Shown: in pieces, positions 62,276 to 64,000 of the stretch
Numbering within the stretch: position 1 is the first letter of the stretch
Layout: the number at the start of each line of letters is the position of its first letter
Notes under the pieces: generated by a model
The model's input: the letters and a program-made list of their open reading frames with translations, nothing else
What the model was told of the DNA's origin: nothing
Databases searched by the model: none
Assembly (NCBI RefSeq): GCF_007183175.1
Contig: NZ_AP019807.1
Location: forward strand, 1,491,001 to 1,555,000
Length of the DNA: 64,000 nt
From: Microbulbifer sp. GL-2
GTDB taxonomy: Bacteria; Pseudomonadota; Gammaproteobacteria; Pseudomonadales; Cellvibrionaceae
Direction of reading: 5' to 3'
Made by a program: the position numbers and the translations under genes

Positions 62276-63175
62276 ATGGCCGCCAAACGCAAAGGACTGG
62301 GCCGTGGCTTATCGCACCTGATCAGCAATAACGCCGGTGGTACTATTGGTGCTGCAACAGGTGATGCGAGTACTGAAACGGTTGTTGATGGTGAGCTGAA
62401 AGAGCTGCCAATTGAGTTTCTGCAGCGTGGCCGCTACCAGCCGCGCCGGGATTTTCCTCAGGAATCCCTGCAGGAACTGGCGGACTCTATCCGTGCCCAG
62501 GGCATTATGCAGCCGATAGTGGTGCGCGGAATTGGCGAACAAAGCTATGAGATTATTGCCGGCGAACGTCGCTGGCGCGCTGCACAGTTGGCGGGACTCG
62601 ACAAGGTGCCGGCGTTGCTGCGCAGCGTATCCGACGAAGCCGCCATCGCTATGGCGCTGATCGAGAACATCCAGCGGGAAGACCTGAACCCGGTAGAAGA
62701 GGCAGTGGCGCTGAAGCGCCTGCAGGATGAATTCAAACTGACCCAACAAGAGGTAGCCGATGCAGTAGGCAAGTCGCGCACAGCGGTAACCAATCTTCTG
62801 CGTTTGCTGAGCCTCAGTGAAGAGGTACGCACTTTTCTCGAGCGCGGTGACCTGGAGCTGGGGCACGCCAAGGCCCTGCTTGGTCTGTCCGGTGCGACCC
62901 AGCGTTCTGCTGCACGCCAGGTCGTCGAGCGCGGTCTTACCGTGCGCCAGACCGAGGCGCTGGTTCGCCGCCTGCAACAGCCGCAGGCTCCGGCAGCGGA
63001 AAAGGCCAAGCCCGATTCGAATATCCGCCGTCTCAGTGAGCGATTGGCAGAGAAAGTCGGAGTGCCAGTCTCGATTGATCACAATGAAAAAGGCAGCGGC
63101 CGCCTGGTGCTTAAATACACCAGCCTGGAAGAGCTGGATGGAATTCTCGCCCACCTGGGATATGCCGAAGATTGA
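62276..63175 (+). CDS. parB: Chromosome partitioning protein ParB (Spo0J)
   Basis: parS-binding CTPase clamp. Length is 299 aa. The N-terminal domain has the CTP-binding GERRWRAAQLAG, the central HTH reads LTQQEVADAVGKSRTAVTNLLRLLSL and the C-terminal dimerisation domain ends in ILAHLGYAED. Its sites are the two parS palindromes in recF. In an operon with parA. Confidence 0.97.
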   Translation: MAAKRKGLGRGLSHLISNNAGGTIGAATGDASTETVVDGELKELPIEFLQRGRYQPRRDFPQESLQELADSIRAQGIMQPIVVRGIGEQSYEIIAGERRWRAAQLAGLDKVPALLRSVSDEAAIAMALIENIQREDLNPVEEAVALKRLQDEFKLTQQEVADAVGKSRTAVTNLLRLLSLSEEVRTFLERGDLELGHAKALLGLSGATQRSAARQVVERGLTVRQTEALVRRLQQPQAPAAEKAKPDSNIRRLSERLAEKVGVPVSIDHNEKGSGRLVLKYTSLEELDGILAHLGYAED

Positions 63176-63377
63176 GCTTTCGCAGAAAAGCGCGTCCTGG
63201 TGGCGCGCGCAATAACTGTTGGCAAATACTCACTGCGCGGATTAATTCCGTGCAAAACCTCCTGAAAATCAAATAAGTTGGCGACATTTGCCGGTTGAAT
63301 CGGCGATGCTGTTGCTCCATAATTCGCACGCCCAAATTTTGGGCGGACAGCGCACAAAAAGTCGGCTTATCCCGTCT

Positions 63378-63740
63378 ATGAGAAAACCCCCGGTATTACG
63401 AATTGCCGCGGTACAGCTTCTGCTGGTATCGGTGGCTGGTGCAGTATTGCACTTGAATGGCAATCCGGTGACTGCGCTCTCCGTAATGATCGGTGGTGCC
63501 CTGTGTGCGCTGCCTGGAGCATATTTTGGCTGGCGCGCTTTTCGCGATAGCGGAGCGCGCGCCGCCCAGCGCGTGGTAGGCAATTTCTATCGCGCCGAAA
63601 CCGGCAAATTTATATTGACCCTGGCTGGGTTCGCGGCGGTGTTTACTGTCGTCAAGCCGCTGAATGCGGCGGCGCTTTTTATAAGCTACGGCCTCTGTGT
63701 AATCGTGCAGTGGGTATTCGTAGCGCGTACGGTGCGCTAG
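63378..63740 (+). CDS. atpI: ATP synthase subunit I
   Basis: 120 residues with four hydrophobic segments, matching the AtpI family that precedes atpB in F-type ATP synthase operons and assists c-ring or Mg2+ handling. GARAAQRVVGNFYRAETGKFILT is the most conserved part. The frame is open to ~63288; the ATG at 63378 is the first giving the usual N-terminus, but no ribosome-binding site is evident, so the start is uncertain. Confidence 0.85.
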   Translation: MRKPPVLRIAAVQLLLVSVAGAVLHLNGNPVTALSVMIGGALCALPGAYFGWRAFRDSGARAAQRVVGNFYRAETGKFILTLAGFAAVFTVVKPLNAAALFISYGLCVIVQWVFVARTVR

Positions 63741-63785
63741 CCGGTACAGAAGAAGAATTCTTACTTTTACGATTGTTGAGGAATT

Positions 63786-64000
63786 ATGGCAGGCGAAGCT
63801 CAAACCGCGACGGCGTATATCCAACACCACCTGCAAAATATGACTTACGGCAAGCTGCCGGCCGGTTACACCCGCGCCGATGGCACTGTCCTCGGTGAGT
63901 CTACGTGGACTATGGCGCACTCCTCCCAGGAAGCGACAGACATGGGCTTTTGGGCCTTGCATGTGGATACACTGGGTTGGGCTATCGGCCTCGGTCTTAT
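63786..64000 (+). CDS. atpB: ATP synthase F0 subunit a, 5' part (cut by window edge)
   Basis: The first 71 codons are visible, beginning MAGEAQTATAYIQHHLQNMT and containing MGFWALHVDTLGWAIGLGL, which is the N-terminal region of the proton-channel subunit a. It follows atpI by 45 bp, with a GAGGAAT ribosome-binding site, and the gene runs off the window. Confidence 0.95.
   Translation, partial: MAGEAQTATAYIQHHLQNMTYGKLPAGYTRADGTVLGESTWTMAHSSQEATDMGFWALHVDTLGWAIGLGL

Noticed and set aside
62309..63154. 281-aa frame antisense to parB
   Set aside because: Mirrors parB almost end to end; no motif and no ribosome-binding site.
1..64000. CRISPR arrays, insertion sequences, prophage, tRNA or rRNA genes
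   Set aside because: No regularly spaced repeats, transposase motifs, integrase genes, or tRNA/rRNA signatures were seen by eye; a tRNAscan or ISfinder search was not possible.

Overview
The window is chromosomal DNA of a marine-type gammaproteobacterium. Gene content, protein motifs and gene order look like Cellvibrionales, most like Microbulbifer and relatives. That assignment rests on remembered family resemblance and was not searched. The window spans the replication-origin-proximal region: dnaA-dnaN-recF-gyrB runs leftward and rpmH-rnpA-yidD-yidC-mnmE-mnmG-rsmG-parA-parB-atpI-atpB runs rightward, as in Pseudomonas. No tRNA, rRNA, insertion sequence, prophage or CRISPR array was seen.

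Layout. 1-4.8 kb: end of a MATE transporter, a leftward prlC-yheV-hypothetical operon, and a gamma-carbonic anhydrase. 4.8-6.4 kb: a LysR regulator and an AhpD-like protein. 6.4-14.1 kb (leftward): purE-tsaC-hemF-NTF2-like-aroE-membrane protein, a transglutaminase/TPR lipoprotein, dprA and a LysM protein. 14.3-20.1 kb (rightward): def-fmt-rsmB-trkA-trkH, with trkA broken by a one-base frameshift. 20.2-24.4 kb: a four-gene adaptor/ATPase/two-permease ABC exporter. 24.4-29.1 kb: an lpxL-type acyltransferase (leftward), then glyQ-glyS-gmhB, where GmhB lacks its usual nucleophile Asp. 29.1-36.6 kb: an accessory island of two full-length tandem subtilases preceded by the decayed 3' end of a third. 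36.6-46.6 kb: a LACTB-like serine hydrolase, a GlxA-type regulator, an RlmI-like methyltransferase, a FecA-like TonB receptor, a GNAT enzyme, a degenerate PAPS-reductase-like protein and a HEXXH lipoprotein. 46.9-64 kb: the origin block.

The origin block forms one functional unit. DnaA and its boxes lie beside rpmH, the clamp gene dnaN and gyrB support replication, and parA/parB act on two perfect 16-bp parS palindromes embedded in recF. The rpmH side supplies translation, RNase P, membrane insertion (YidD/YidC), tRNA U34 modification (MnmE/MnmG) and the start of the ATP synthase operon.

No clearly new multi-gene system stands out. The observations most worth following are: the subtilase duplication unit, which carries sequence-unrelated perfect AT palindromes at matching positions upstream of both copies; the active-site substitutions in GmhB; the divergent PAPS-reductase-like protein; the clustered perfect DnaA boxes at 39.6-41.7 kb; the structured rpmH leader; and the 888-bp non-coding gap before mnmG.
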